Shown: positions 25,425 to 34,240 of the stretch, one piece after another
Layout of the letters: every line of letters begins with the position of its first letter
How positions within the stretch are numbered: position 1 is the first letter of the stretch
Made by a program: the position numbers and the translations under genes
Notes under the pieces: model-generated
Databases searched by the model: none
What the model was told of the DNA's origin: nothing
The model's input: only the letters and a program-made list of their open reading frames with translations
Origin: UMGS1883 sp045636425
GTDB taxonomy: Bacteria; Bacillota; Clostridia; UMGS1883
NCBI GenBank assembly: GCA_045636425.1
Contig: JAZTXM010000002.1
Coordinates: forward strand, 62,001-126,000
Direction of reading: 5' to 3'
DNA length: 64,000 nucleotides

Positions 25425-26609
25425 TCAATCACGAAAATAAAGGTCACGTGTATAAACCTTATCAATCACATCTGCAATATCGTCGTTATAGCGGTTAGCT
25501 ATAATAACATCAGACATTTTCTTAAACTCTTCAAGGTCATTTATAACCTTTGAATTAAAGAAGCTTTCCTCTTTAAGCGTAGGCTCGTATACCACAACTT
25601 CGATTCCTTTCGCCTTGATACGCTTCATCACGCCCTGTATGGAGCTTTGACGGAAATTGTCGGAATTTGATTTCATAGTAAGACGATAAATACCTACAAT
25701 TTTCGGATTCTTCTCTATGATTCTGTCTGCTATGAAATCTTTTCTGGTTGTATTTGCATCAACTATTGCACGAATAATATTATTTGGAATATCATTGAAG
25801 TTTGCAAGAAGCTGTTTTGTATCCTTTGGCAGGCAATAACCTCCATAACCGAAAGAGGGGTTATTATAATGATTTCCTATTCTTGGGTCAAGACCTACGC
25901 CCTCAATAATCTGCTTTGTATCAAGACCTCTTACTTCTGCATAGGTATCAAGCTCGTTGAAGAAGGATACCCTGAGGGCGAGATACGTATTTGCAAAGAG
26001 CTTTACCGCTTCCGCTTCGGTAGGATTTGTAAAAAGTGTGGGGATACTTTCCTTAATTGCTCCCTCGGAAAGAAGCCTTGCAAAAATCTTCGCCTTTTCA
26101 CAAAGCTTTTCATCGTCAAGAGGTGCACCCACAATGATTCTGGAGGGATAAAGATTGTCATAAAGTGCCTTTCCCTCACGCAAAAATTCGGGAGAAAAAA
26201 TTATATTTTTACAGTTATATTTCTCCCTCACACTTTCTGTATAACCTACGGGAACAGTTGACTTTATAACCATAATCGCATGGGGATTTATTTTTAGCAC
26301 TTTTTCAATTACGCTTTCTACGCTTGATGTGTCAAAGTAATTGAGCTTGGGGTCATAGTTGGTAGGTGTGGAGATAATAATAAAATCTGCATCCTTATAT
26401 GCTTTTTCATTATCCGTTGTTGCGATAAGATTAAGTTCTTTCTCTGCAAGATATTCCTCTATTTCCCTATCAACAATGGGAGACTTTCTGCTATTTATCA
26501 TTTCCACTTTTTCGGGAACAATATCCACCGCAAAAACCTCATTGTTTTGTGCAAGAAGCACTGCATTTGAAAGTCCTACATATCCTGTACCTGCTACTGC
26601 GATTTTCAT
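25425..26609 (-). CDS. ugd: UDP-glucose 6-dehydrogenase family protein
   Basis: NAD-dependent oxidation of UDP-glucose to UDP-glucuronate (394 aa). It has the Rossmann motif AVAGTGYVGLSNAVLLA, the KSTVPVGYT and FSPEFLREG segments, and the catalytic Cys in GYGGYCLPKDTKQL near residue 265. The length is at the short end of the Ugd range (388-450), like the E. coli and Streptococcus enzymes. The downstream neighbour is a UDP-GlcA 4-epimerase, so UDP-GlcA and UDP-GalA are likely precursors of the polymer. A GGAG lies nine bases before the ATG. Confidence 0.95.
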   Translation of the reverse strand: MKIAVAGTGYVGLSNAVLLAQNNEVFAVDIVPEKVEMINSRKSPIVDREIEEYLAEKELNLIATTDNEKAYKDADFIIISTPTNYDPKLNYFDTSSVESVIEKVLKINPHAIMVIKSTVPVGYTESVREKYNCKNIIFSPEFLREGKALYDNLYPSRIIVGAPLDDEKLCEKAKIFARLLSEGAIKESIPTLFTNPTEAEAVKLFANTYLALRVSFFNELDTYAEVRGLDTKQIIEGVGLDPRIGNHYNNPSFGYGGYCLPKDTKQLLANFNDIPNNIIRAIVDANTTRKDFIADRIIEKNPKIVGIYRLTMKSNSDNFRQSSIQGVMKRIKAKGIEVVVYEPTLKEESFFNSKVINDLEEFKKMSDVIIANRYNDDIADVIDKVYTRDLYFRD

Positions 26610-26634
26610 ATCCCTGCACTCCGCTTTCCTGTTC

Positions 26635-27768
26635 TCAATTCAACTCTACTCCATCAGCCGTACTTGTAAAATAAACACCGAACTTTCCTTCTAGTTCTGG
26701 AAATTCTTTGAGATATTTATTGGTTACTTCATATTCTATCTTTTCTTTATGTTCAGGATTTATGAGTGCCATTGCACATCCCTTAAAGCCTGCACCGCTA
26801 AATCTTCCACCATATATGCCTTCAGTTTCAAGCATTATTTCATGAATTTTTTTAAGCTGCGTAGAGCCTGTTTCATAGTTTACGATGCTGCTGTGTCCGC
26901 TTGCAAAGGAAAGCTTGCCGAATGCTTCTATATCGCCCTTTCTCCAAGCTTCTACACCCTTTTGTACTCTATCAAATTCGCTGTAATAATGCTCCGCTCT
27001 TTTTCTCCAGTTTTCGGGGAGCTTGTCCTTGTGATTTTCAAAAACCTCTCTGGGAACATCTCTCAGACGGGTGTCGCTAAACTTTCCGTATTCCATACCT
27101 GAAAAAGCCTTAAGAGCATATGCGGCACTTTTAAGCTCGTCCACACGCATATTGAACTGACTTCCCACCAGACTTCTTTCAAGACCGCTGAAAAATATTG
27201 CTATCTCAAAGGGTTTCATTTCATCACTGGCAGGAATCAGGTCGTAAGTATCATCCTTCATATCGATGTATAAAAGATGGTTTTTCTTTGAATAAACCTC
27301 GCAGGACTGGTCAAGCTTTCCTACGCTTACCCCTACAAACTCATTTTCTGCCCAAAGGGCTGTCATTACCATTTCATTTCTGGAAAGTACTATGTTATTA
27401 ACACGGCAAAGGGCACTGAGGAATGCTATTATAACAGCTGCGGAGGAGGACAGCCCCCCTATCGGCAGGCTCCCTTTTATATGAGCCTTTATACCATAGG
27501 ATAAATCGTAATTTCTTTTAAGCGATGCTGTCGCCCCTCTTAAATAATCTGCCCAGTCATTCTCCTTAACAAGGGGCTTATTAACGGCAAAGCTCACCTT
27601 TTTATCAAAGTCACTGCTCGTGAGGCTTACTTCCCCGTCAGCTGTTTTCTCATATTCAATTTCAATTCCCTTATCAATGGCAAATCCGCTCACCACACCA
27701 TACTGGTGGTCAATATGTGCTCCAAGTGGACAGACGCGATATGGGCAAAAAGCTTTTTCTCTACTCAT
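26635..27768 (-). CDS. GHMP sugar kinase, galactokinase/galacturonokinase-like
   Basis: A 377-aa GHMP kinase with the ATP-binding loop LPIGGLSSSAAV and the C-terminal GGRFSGAGFKGCAMAL. The substrate motif near the N-terminus reads YRVCPLGAHIDHQYG rather than the GRVNLIGEHTDY of galactokinase. To my knowledge PYRxCPLGAHxDHQ is the pattern of plant galacturonokinase, so phosphorylation of galacturonate (or a related sugar acid) at C1 is a reasonable inference. Next to ugd and a UDP-GlcA 4-epimerase, it would give a salvage route to UDP-GalA. The ATG at 27768 is preferred because it has AAAGGA about ten bases upstream. The ATG at 27807 overlaps rfbB and lacks a ribosome site. Confidence 0.87.
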   Translation of the reverse strand: MSREKAFCPYRVCPLGAHIDHQYGVVSGFAIDKGIEIEYEKTADGEVSLTSSDFDKKVSFAVNKPLVKENDWADYLRGATASLKRNYDLSYGIKAHIKGSLPIGGLSSSAAVIIAFLSALCRVNNIVLSRNEMVMTALWAENEFVGVSVGKLDQSCEVYSKKNHLLYIDMKDDTYDLIPASDEMKPFEIAIFFSGLERSLVGSQFNMRVDELKSAAYALKAFSGMEYGKFSDTRLRDVPREVFENHKDKLPENWRKRAEHYYSEFDRVQKGVEAWRKGDIEAFGKLSFASGHSSIVNYETGSTQLKKIHEIMLETEGIYGGRFSGAGFKGCAMALINPEHKEKIEYEVTNKYLKEFPELEGKFGVYFTSTADGVELN

Positions 27769-27793
27769 TTTTCCATTTTCCTTTTCATTAAAT

Positions 27794-28813
27794 TTATCTT
27801 CCATCATACATTTTGCTGTAATATTCTTTGTATTCTCCGCTTATTATATTCTCCCACCAGGGTTTATTGTCAAGATACCACTTTATTGTCAATTTAATGC
27901 CATCGTCAAATTTCGTTTCGGGAAGCCAGCCAAGCTCTGTGTGAATTTTGGTGGGGTCGATCGCATAACGCATATCGTGTCCCTTACGGTCGGTAACATA
28001 TGTAATAAGGCTTTCGGGCTTATTAAGTTCTCTAAGGATAGTTTTTACAACATCAATGTTTGCCCTTTCGTTATGGCCTCCAATATTATAAACCTCGCCC
28101 ACTCTGCCGTTATGGATAATAAGATCAATGGCACTGCAGTGGTCTTTTACATAAAGCCAGTCACGCACGTTAAGCCCCTCTCCATACACGGGAAGCGACT
28201 TATCCGCAAGTGCATTTGCAATCATAAGGGGGATAAGCTTCTCCGGGAAATGATAAGGCCCGTAGTTATTGGAGCAACGAGAAATCGTTGCAGGGAAATT
28301 GTACGTTCTATGATATGCCATTACAAGAAGGTCTGCCGCCGCTTTTGATGCCGAGTATGGGCTTGAGGTATGAATAGGCGTCTCCTCGGTAAAGAAAAGT
28401 TCAGGCTTGTCAAGGGGGAGGTCGCCGTATACTTCATCGGTTGAAACCTGATGATAACGCTTTACATCAAACTCGCGGCAGGCATCCATAAGCACCTGCG
28501 TACCGAGAATGTTGGTTTTAAGAAATACTTCGGGCGTTTCAATACTTCTGTCCACGTGACTTTCTGCGGCAAAGTTGATGGCAATATCAAACTTTTCTTC
28601 AGAGAAAAGCCCCCTTACCGCTTCGCGGTCTGTAATGTCACCCTTTACAAACTTAAAATCGGGATTTTTCATTGCTTCCTCAAGCGTTTCGAGGTTTCCC
28701 GCATATGTAAGAGCATCAAGACACACAATTTTATAACCCTGATGTTTTTCAAGCATATAGTATATAAAGTTACTGCCTATAAAGCCGGCACCGCCTGTAA
28801 CAAGAATTTTCAT
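27794..28813 (-). CDS. rfbB: dTDP-glucose 4,6-dehydratase
   Basis: Converts dTDP-glucose to dTDP-4-keto-6-deoxyglucose (339 aa, typical length). It has TGGAGFIGSNFIYY for NAD binding, the catalytic STDEVYGDL with the Asp-Glu pair, YSASKAAADL with Tyr and Lys, and RCSNNYGPYHFPEKLIP. The ATG at 28813 has AAGGAG eight bases upstream; the GTG at 28822 lies within the rfbA end. It directly follows rfbA. No rmlC or rmlD is present, so the keto sugar probably goes to a 4- or 3-amino sugar through the aminotransferase encoded upstream. Confidence 0.97.
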   Translation of the reverse strand: MKILVTGGAGFIGSNFIYYMLEKHQGYKIVCLDALTYAGNLETLEEAMKNPDFKFVKGDITDREAVRGLFSEEKFDIAINFAAESHVDRSIETPEVFLKTNILGTQVLMDACREFDVKRYHQVSTDEVYGDLPLDKPELFFTEETPIHTSSPYSASKAAADLLVMAYHRTYNFPATISRCSNNYGPYHFPEKLIPLMIANALADKSLPVYGEGLNVRDWLYVKDHCSAIDLIIHNGRVGEVYNIGGHNERANIDVVKTILRELNKPESLITYVTDRKGHDMRYAIDPTKIHTELGWLPETKFDDGIKLTIKWYLDNKPWWENIISGEYKEYYSKMYDGR

Positions 28814-28818
28814 CAGTT

Positions 28819-29688
28819 TCACTCCTTTGCTATTTCAAGAATATATTTTCCGTAATCTGTCATCTTAAGTTCTTCGCCGATTGCTTGAAGCTGTTCCCTT
28901 GTTATGAAGCCTCGTCTGTAGGCAATTTCCTCTATACATGATATGTACATTCCCTGAACGTTCTGCACCGTCTGTACAAACTGACTTGCCTGTAGCATAC
29001 CTGCCGGCGAGCCTGTGTCAAGCCATGCCATACCGCGGTTAAAGAGCTTAACTTTAAGATTGCCACGACGAAGATACTCATTATTTACTGCCGTAATTTC
29101 AATTTCTCCGCGTGCGGAGGGTTTTACATTTTTCGCTATTTCAACAACACTGTTATCGTAGAAGTAAAGACCGGGTACCGCATATTTTGACTTGGGATTT
29201 TCGGGTTTTTCCTCAATGGAAACAACGTTGAAGTCCTTGTCAAACTCAACTACGCCAAAGGCTCTGGGGTCACTTACCGGGTAGCCGAAAATCGTTGCAC
29301 CGTTGTTGTTTCCGAGTGCATCACGGAGAATTTTTGTGAAGTTCTGTCCGTAGAAAACATTGTCTCCAAGAACAAGGCATACACTATCGTCTCCGATAAA
29401 TTCTTCGCCTAAGATAAAGGCATCTGCAAGACCTCTGGGGGTATCCTGCACTTTGTAGGAAATATTTACGCCAATCTTTTCACCTGTTCCCAAGAGCTTT
29501 TCATACATTGGGGTATCCTCGGGTGTTGAAATAATAAGAATATCCCTTATCCCTGCCAAAAGAAGTGTAGAAAGCGGATAGTAAATAAGGGGCTTGTCAT
29601 AAATGGGTAAAAGCTGCTTTGATACTGTTTTGGTCATGGGGTAAAGGCGTGTTCCCTTTCCGCCTGCAAGTATAATACCTTTCATCAT
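28819..29688 (-). CDS. rfbA: Glucose-1-phosphate thymidylyltransferase
   Basis: Makes dTDP-glucose from glucose-1-phosphate and dTTP (289 aa). It has the nucleotidyltransferase signature ILAGGKGTRLYPMT, then SKQLLPIYDKPLIYYPLSTL, LGDNVFYG and the RGMAWLDTGSP segment. All are typical of RmlA/RfbA of normal length. The ATG at 29688 has AGGA eight bases upstream; a GTG at 29694 is nearer the ribosome site. It lies 20 bases after the aminotransferase gene and is followed by rfbB. Confidence 0.97.
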   Translation of the reverse strand: MMKGIILAGGKGTRLYPMTKTVSKQLLPIYDKPLIYYPLSTLLLAGIRDILIISTPEDTPMYEKLLGTGEKIGVNISYKVQDTPRGLADAFILGEEFIGDDSVCLVLGDNVFYGQNFTKILRDALGNNNGATIFGYPVSDPRAFGVVEFDKDFNVVSIEEKPENPKSKYAVPGLYFYDNSVVEIAKNVKPSARGEIEITAVNNEYLRRGNLKVKLFNRGMAWLDTGSPAGMLQASQFVQTVQNVQGMYISCIEEIAYRRGFITREQLQAIGEELKMTDYGKYILEIAKE

Positions 29689-29708
29689 TTTCACGTTCCT
29701 TTATATAT

Positions 29709-30797
29709 CTATTTTAAAATAACATCACATATTCTGTTTACATCTTCCTCTGTAAGACCTGCATACATAGGAAGTGTCAGCACATTTTCGGAAATGTGTT
29801 TTGCAACAGGGGTTTCTCCTCTATACTTTCCTTTGTAGCAGGAAAATTCATTAGTTATGGGATAAAAATACTTTCTTGCAAAAATATCGTTCTCTGCGAG
29901 CCTTTGTACAACTTCGTCACGGTTATATTTGTATCCCTCAAATACCACAGGAAAATATGCGTGATTTTGCGTGACATTTTCCTGAATAGGACAAAGCTTG
30001 ATTCCGTCCACATTTTCAAGGCGAGCTCTGTATGCTTCCTCCGCTTCTCTGCGGCTATCGATACATTCATCAATACGCTTAAGATTGCAAAGCCCCATAG
30101 CCGCCTGAAATTCGTTCATTTTAGCATTTGTTCCGAGCATATCCACGCTTTCGGGGCTTGTGATACCGAAGTTACGAAGGGAGGAAATATTGCTTTCAAG
30201 AGCTTTATCACCATATGTAAGACAGCCGCCCTCAATGGTATTGAAAACCTTTGTTGCGTGGAAGCTGAACATATTCATATCGCCAAATGAGCCTATTCCT
30301 CTATCACCAATTTTCACCCCGAACACGTGTGCCGCATCATAGATTACTTTAAGGTTATGCTTCTTTGCAATAGCATCAATTTTTTCCACGTCACAGACAT
30401 TCCCATAAACGTGCACAGGCATAATGGCACTTGTTTTATCAGTAATGAGTGCCTCAATTTTATCTGCGTCAATCGTATATGTATCGGGATTTATGTCGCA
30501 GAACACGGGAGTCAGTCCACAGTCAACTATTGCGTGGGTTGTTGATGCGAAGGTAAACGGTGTTGTAATAACTTCACCCGTAAGCCCAAGTGCACGGATT
30601 GCAATACACAGTGCCAGGTGTCCATTTGTAAAAAGTGACACGTTATCTACACCTAAATATGCACCGACTTTATCTGCAAATTCATTATGCAGAGGGCCCA
30701 TATTGGTAAGCCATCTTGATTCAAATATCGGTTTTATCGCCTCGCAATACTCCTCATAAGTGGGCATCGACGAGCGTGTTACGTTGATTTTTGTCAT
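29709..30797 (-). CDS. DegT/DnrJ/EryC1 sugar aminotransferase, probably on dTDP-4-keto-6-deoxyglucose
   Basis: PLP-dependent nucleotide-sugar aminotransferase (362 aa). It shows the substrate region TNMGPLHNEFADKVG, FTNGHLALCIAIRAL for cofactor phosphate, the Asp of VIYDAAHVFGV, and the catalytic Lys in SFHATKVFNTIEGG. Next to rfbA and rfbB it most likely forms a dTDP-4-amino-4,6-dideoxysugar (VioA/RfbE-like); a 3-amino product is possible, but no keto-isomerase is seen. Its ATG overlaps the stop of the upstream ATP-grasp gene by 4 bases. This is what one expects if that ligase acylates the amino group made here. Confidence 0.92.
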   Translation of the reverse strand: MTKINVTRSSMPTYEEYCEAIKPIFESRWLTNMGPLHNEFADKVGAYLGVDNVSLFTNGHLALCIAIRALGLTGEVITTPFTFASTTHAIVDCGLTPVFCDINPDTYTIDADKIEALITDKTSAIMPVHVYGNVCDVEKIDAIAKKHNLKVIYDAAHVFGVKIGDRGIGSFGDMNMFSFHATKVFNTIEGGCLTYGDKALESNISSLRNFGITSPESVDMLGTNAKMNEFQAAMGLCNLKRIDECIDSRREAEEAYRARLENVDGIKLCPIQENVTQNHAYFPVVFEGYKYNRDEVVQRLAENDIFARKYFYPITNEFSCYKGKYRGETPVAKHISENVLTLPMYAGLTEEDVNRICDVILK

Positions 30798-32071
30798 TTT
30801 CTCAGCCTCTTAACATCAAAAGGTTTAAACAGCATATCTTTTCCGTCTTTATTCTCAACAAACAAATTCGACTGTATATATTCAATCATTTCGGCAACAC
30901 CCTCAATGGAGTCTGCGGAAAATTTAAAGGAAAATGCACGCTGCTGTGTTGACCCATCCTCATGAATTTCCATTCCCGGAACGGCACAAACCTGAATTCT
31001 GTCAAGACCGGGATAATTCGGATTTCCCGTAAAACCAGCCTTTTCTATAATGCCGCCGTGAGCATATCTTATAAAAGTGCAGCGGTACGTCTTGAAAAAT
31101 GGGTCATCTTTTTTTAAATCATCTCCCATATTTCCCGTAAGAGAATGAGATATGAGCATTTTCATATAACTGATACCGTTGTTCTGCTCTACAAGGTAGT
31201 GGTCGTTTCCGCCATTAAGGCGATAACCCATTTCAAAAACATAACAGGTATCGCTGTCTGAAATTCCCTGAAAGAATGCAACACCGTTTTTTGCACCGAT
31301 TCCCCTTAAAAACTCCTTCACATATTTGTCGGTAGTTTCGAGATACTTAGGAAGAAGTGAAGAAGGAGTACATGCTAAGTCACACAGTCCAGTCTTCCTT
31401 TCCTGATCTTCGTTAAGATACTTTTCATTAAAACAAGAAAGGCTTATCTCTCCGTCAGAAAGGCTGTAGATGGCACAGTATTCTATGCCCTCAACATAAT
31501 CCTCCACAACTATGGTCTTACTCTGCGAAAAACTCATTGCGTAGGGAATGGCTTTTTCCATTTCTTCTTTTGTATAGCAAATAGTGATACCTTTTCTGCC
31601 TGCATAGTCGGTAGGCTTTACAATAACAGGGAACTTCACTTCATTCAAAAGCACCTTGTCACCATCGTACCCTTTAACATACTCCCTCGGAACGGGAATT
31701 TTGTACTTAATACACTCCTGCTTGAAAAATTCTTTATTTCTTGTAAGTTCAATCTGCTCTTCGGTTGCATAAAAGGGTTTACCAAGATAGTTTGCGATTC
31801 TGCAAGCAGCCAGCACGCGGAATTCACTGTATCCAGCTATAACTCCATCAACACCTGCCTCTTTACACATTTTCCCGATAAGTTCTGTGTCGGAATAATC
31901 TACCTCCCAATCTTCATCTGCAATATTTTTCGCAAAAGTAGTCTTGGATTTAGGCTTTCCGTCAGCAGCAATAACATATACACCCATAGACTGAGCAACA
32001 CGTACAATATTTGAATCCGCCTCCGTAGAGCCAATGACAAGTATTTTTTTTCCTTTTAGATTATCATACAT
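30794..32071 (-). CDS. ATP-grasp ligase (paralogue of the one at 47755)
   Basis: A 425-aa ATP-grasp protein of the carboxylate-amine/thiol ligase type. The pre-ATP-grasp Rossmann part (KKILVIGSTEADSNIV) is followed by the ATP-grasp core with FPVIVKPTDYAGRKGI, IVVEDYVEGIEYCAIY and the metal site YVFEMGYRLNGGNDHY. The substrate is unknown; family members join a carboxylate to an amine through an acyl phosphate. It is about half identical by eye to the protein at 47755-49023 along its whole length. The ATG at 32071 has GGAGG eight bases upstream. It overlaps the aminotransferase gene downstream, and the short DegT-like gene upstream ends 18 bases after this start. Confidence 0.9.
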   Translation of the reverse strand: MYDNLKGKKILVIGSTEADSNIVRVAQSMGVYVIAADGKPKSKTTFAKNIADEDWEVDYSDTELIGKMCKEAGVDGVIAGYSEFRVLAACRIANYLGKPFYATEEQIELTRNKEFFKQECIKYKIPVPREYVKGYDGDKVLLNEVKFPVIVKPTDYAGRKGITICYTKEEMEKAIPYAMSFSQSKTIVVEDYVEGIEYCAIYSLSDGEISLSCFNEKYLNEDQERKTGLCDLACTPSSLLPKYLETTDKYVKEFLRGIGAKNGVAFFQGISDSDTCYVFEMGYRLNGGNDHYLVEQNNGISYMKMLISHSLTGNMGDDLKKDDPFFKTYRCTFIRYAHGGIIEKAGFTGNPNYPGLDRIQVCAVPGMEIHEDGSTQQRAFSFKFSADSIEGVAEMIEYIQSNLFVENKDGKDMLFKPFDVKRLRK

Positions 32072-32088
32072 AATTCTTTCCTCCAGAG

Positions 32089-33042
32089 TCAATCACAAAG
32101 GTGATTTTTTACCATCTCAATAATATAGTTCATATCTTCTGCGGTATATCTTTGGTCACATGGGAGAGGTAAAATATTTTTTGCCATATTGTATTCAAGC
32201 TGATCCTTGCCGCAAACATCAAAAACATCTGACCAAAGTGTAGGAATATAGATTTTTTTCTTCTGCAATACTGTTCGGATTTCGGAAGCGTTTTCCACAT
32301 ATAACGGGTACATGAACGCCCCCTCACATATAGTTAAACTAAGTCCATTGATATTTTTAAATTCCGTGTGCAAATCTATAAAATTCTCAGTTCTCCGGAT
32401 TCTTACGAAATTGTAGTCAATACCTTTAAGCAGATTTTTTGTAAGCTTCGACATCTGTCTTAACGGTTCATTTGAAAAGCTTGTATTATTCTCAACATAT
32501 TCACCATAAAACTCTGACGCCCCAGCTTCAAATCTGCCCAAAATATAATGCATTCTATTATATGATAAATCTATCGGTATATCAAAATCAACAAATGCGT
32601 CTGTATACAAGTATCCTCCGTCACAAACTCCAAAAAATTTTCTGCACGTATATAATGTATCAATACCTGAAACAGGCAATCTGAAAAAATCTTGCGCATT
32701 GTCAAGAATAATATTTTTATATTTAGCTTTATACAACACAATCTTTTCGTTACTTATCTGACCATAATAGTTTACTATGTAAACCCATGCCTCATTATCG
32801 ACGTTTTCAATTATCGGTTCAAAACGTTCATTAATATGATAAAATTCATACTCACATTTACATTTGATGCAACAGTTTTTTATAGAAGAACATAGAAAAT
32901 ACGGAATGTATATACGTTTGATTTTCTTTGCTCTTATCAGGTATTCAAGGCAATGTCTTCCACTATTTAATGCAAGCGCATTTTTATGATATTCTTCGCC
33001 ATTAAATCTATCTAATTCAATATAGCCACCGATTTCCCTCAT
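32089..33042 (-). CDS. Short DegT-fold PLP-enzyme-like protein
   Basis: A 317-aa protein that appears to be a reduced DegT/DnrJ/EryC1-type transaminase. ALNSGRHCLEYLI matches the phosphate-binding turn, IILDNAQDFF matches the conserved Asp motif, and TCRKFFGVCDGGYLY aligns with the PLP-Lys motif, so the cofactor residues are kept. It is about 50-70 residues shorter than normal members. Its C-terminal half (IYIPTLWSDVF...PLPCDQRY) resembles the gene product at 45072-46046. The codon use is more AT-rich than in the flanking rfb genes. The role is not known; its place beside ATP-grasp genes suggests making or handling an amino compound. Confidence 0.7.
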   Translation of the reverse strand: MREIGGYIELDRFNGEEYHKNALALNSGRHCLEYLIRAKKIKRIYIPYFLCSSIKNCCIKCKCEYEFYHINERFEPIIENVDNEAWVYIVNYYGQISNEKIVLYKAKYKNIILDNAQDFFRLPVSGIDTLYTCRKFFGVCDGGYLYTDAFVDFDIPIDLSYNRMHYILGRFEAGASEFYGEYVENNTSFSNEPLRQMSKLTKNLLKGIDYNFVRIRRTENFIDLHTEFKNINGLSLTICEGAFMYPLYVENASEIRTVLQKKKIYIPTLWSDVFDVCGKDQLEYNMAKNILPLPCDQRYTAEDMNYIIEMVKNHLCD

Positions 33043-34235
33043 TTTCTTATCACATCTATTTCCTTGTAAATATTCTTAAGCAATGCTGACATAGACTTTT
33101 TATCTTCAAACTGCATAAATATAATACCCAAAGCCTTATTTGCGCTGTCAAAGTATTCTATCTCACTGCCTTTTTTAACGTAAATATTTTTCTGTACAAT
33201 ATGGCTGTTTAAATAATTACTGAATTCAATTTTTTCCAGAATCCCTGAACTGTCCACATGAATATTATGCGTAGCCAAAAACCTACTCTCTAAACTTTCA
33301 TCCACAAGTATGTCAAAGTCACCCATTGCACACTTTAAAGTAGCTTCTACCATATCAAAGCCTGTTGCCATTTCAAGCAAATCCGGAATCATATTTCCGC
33401 CATTACGAGGACCGTTTTCTATTAAGTAAAGTTTATTATCCTTACCAAAAATCATCTCAACATTGAAAGCGCCAAACTTGATTTTTAGTGCATCCATTAA
33501 ACGTTGTTCTGTTTCTTTTATTATAGTCAATTGTTGCTCGGTAATGCTTGCCGGCCAGCTTTTTCCTACCGGCACAAGCGGATTGACATTTGTATCACGA
33601 TGACAATCGAGCAATCCCCAGAAAATTATTTTTCCGTCCAGAACAAAAATATCCCCACCAATTACAAACTCATTTGTCCGTTCTATGTACTCCTCAATAA
33701 TTACTATATTATTTCTGGAAAATTTCATTGCATTATCATACGCTTGTTTAAGTTCGGAAATATCTTCCACCTTTGTTATACCTTTACTTCCCGAAGAGTC
33801 TGAGGGCTTCACCATCAAAGGCAAACTAAAACTATTAATAATTTGCCCAACTTCTGAATAAGAAGTAAAGCTTGCCGAGTGCGGACAATTAAATCCATGC
33901 TCTTTTAAAAACTTACGAAACAAGTGCTTTTCTGCCAATATTTCCACCGATTCATATGAATTAGTAGGAAGTCCCATTTTTTCAGCTACATAAGCTGCCG
34001 TTGGTGCTGCCGGATCAGACGCATATGCAACTATTCCGTCAATATGTTCCTTCAGTGCAACAGCAAGAACTTCCTCCTTGTCTGTTGTGCTGACTTGATA
34101 AAAGATATCCGAACAAAACTGTCCCGGATTGTCAGGTAAATAATCACACAAAACCGTATAATACCCTAATTTTTTTGCTTTTTCTATTGCAACAATCTGT
34201 TGTGGCGATCCTCCAAGAAGCATCAATTTTCTCAT
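33039..34235 (-). CDS. ATP-grasp ligase, carbamoyl-phosphate-synthase/biotin-carboxylase-like
   Basis: A 398-aa ATP-grasp protein. The N-terminal domain starts RKLMLLGGSPQQIVAIEKAKKLGY, and the core has LPLMVKPSDSSGSKGITKV, NIVIIEEYIERTNEFVIGGDIF and the metal-binding LYLIENGPRNGGNMIPD. The layout is that of ligases that activate a carboxylate with ATP for amide formation. It is only distantly like the two paralogous ATP-grasp proteins in the locus. The ATG at 34235 has GAGGTT seven bases upstream. The stop overlaps the short DegT-like gene by 4 bases and the flippase gene ends just upstream. Confidence 0.88.
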   Translation of the reverse strand: MRKLMLLGGSPQQIVAIEKAKKLGYYTVLCDYLPDNPGQFCSDIFYQVSTTDKEEVLAVALKEHIDGIVAYASDPAAPTAAYVAEKMGLPTNSYESVEILAEKHLFRKFLKEHGFNCPHSASFTSYSEVGQIINSFSLPLMVKPSDSSGSKGITKVEDISELKQAYDNAMKFSRNNIVIIEEYIERTNEFVIGGDIFVLDGKIIFWGLLDCHRDTNVNPLVPVGKSWPASITEQQLTIIKETEQRLMDALKIKFGAFNVEMIFGKDNKLYLIENGPRNGGNMIPDLLEMATGFDMVEATLKCAMGDFDILVDESLESRFLATHNIHVDSSGILEKIEFSNYLNSHIVQKNIYVKKGSEIEYFDSANKALGIIFMQFEDKKSMSALLKNIYKEIDVIRK

Positions 34236-34240
34236 AGAAA

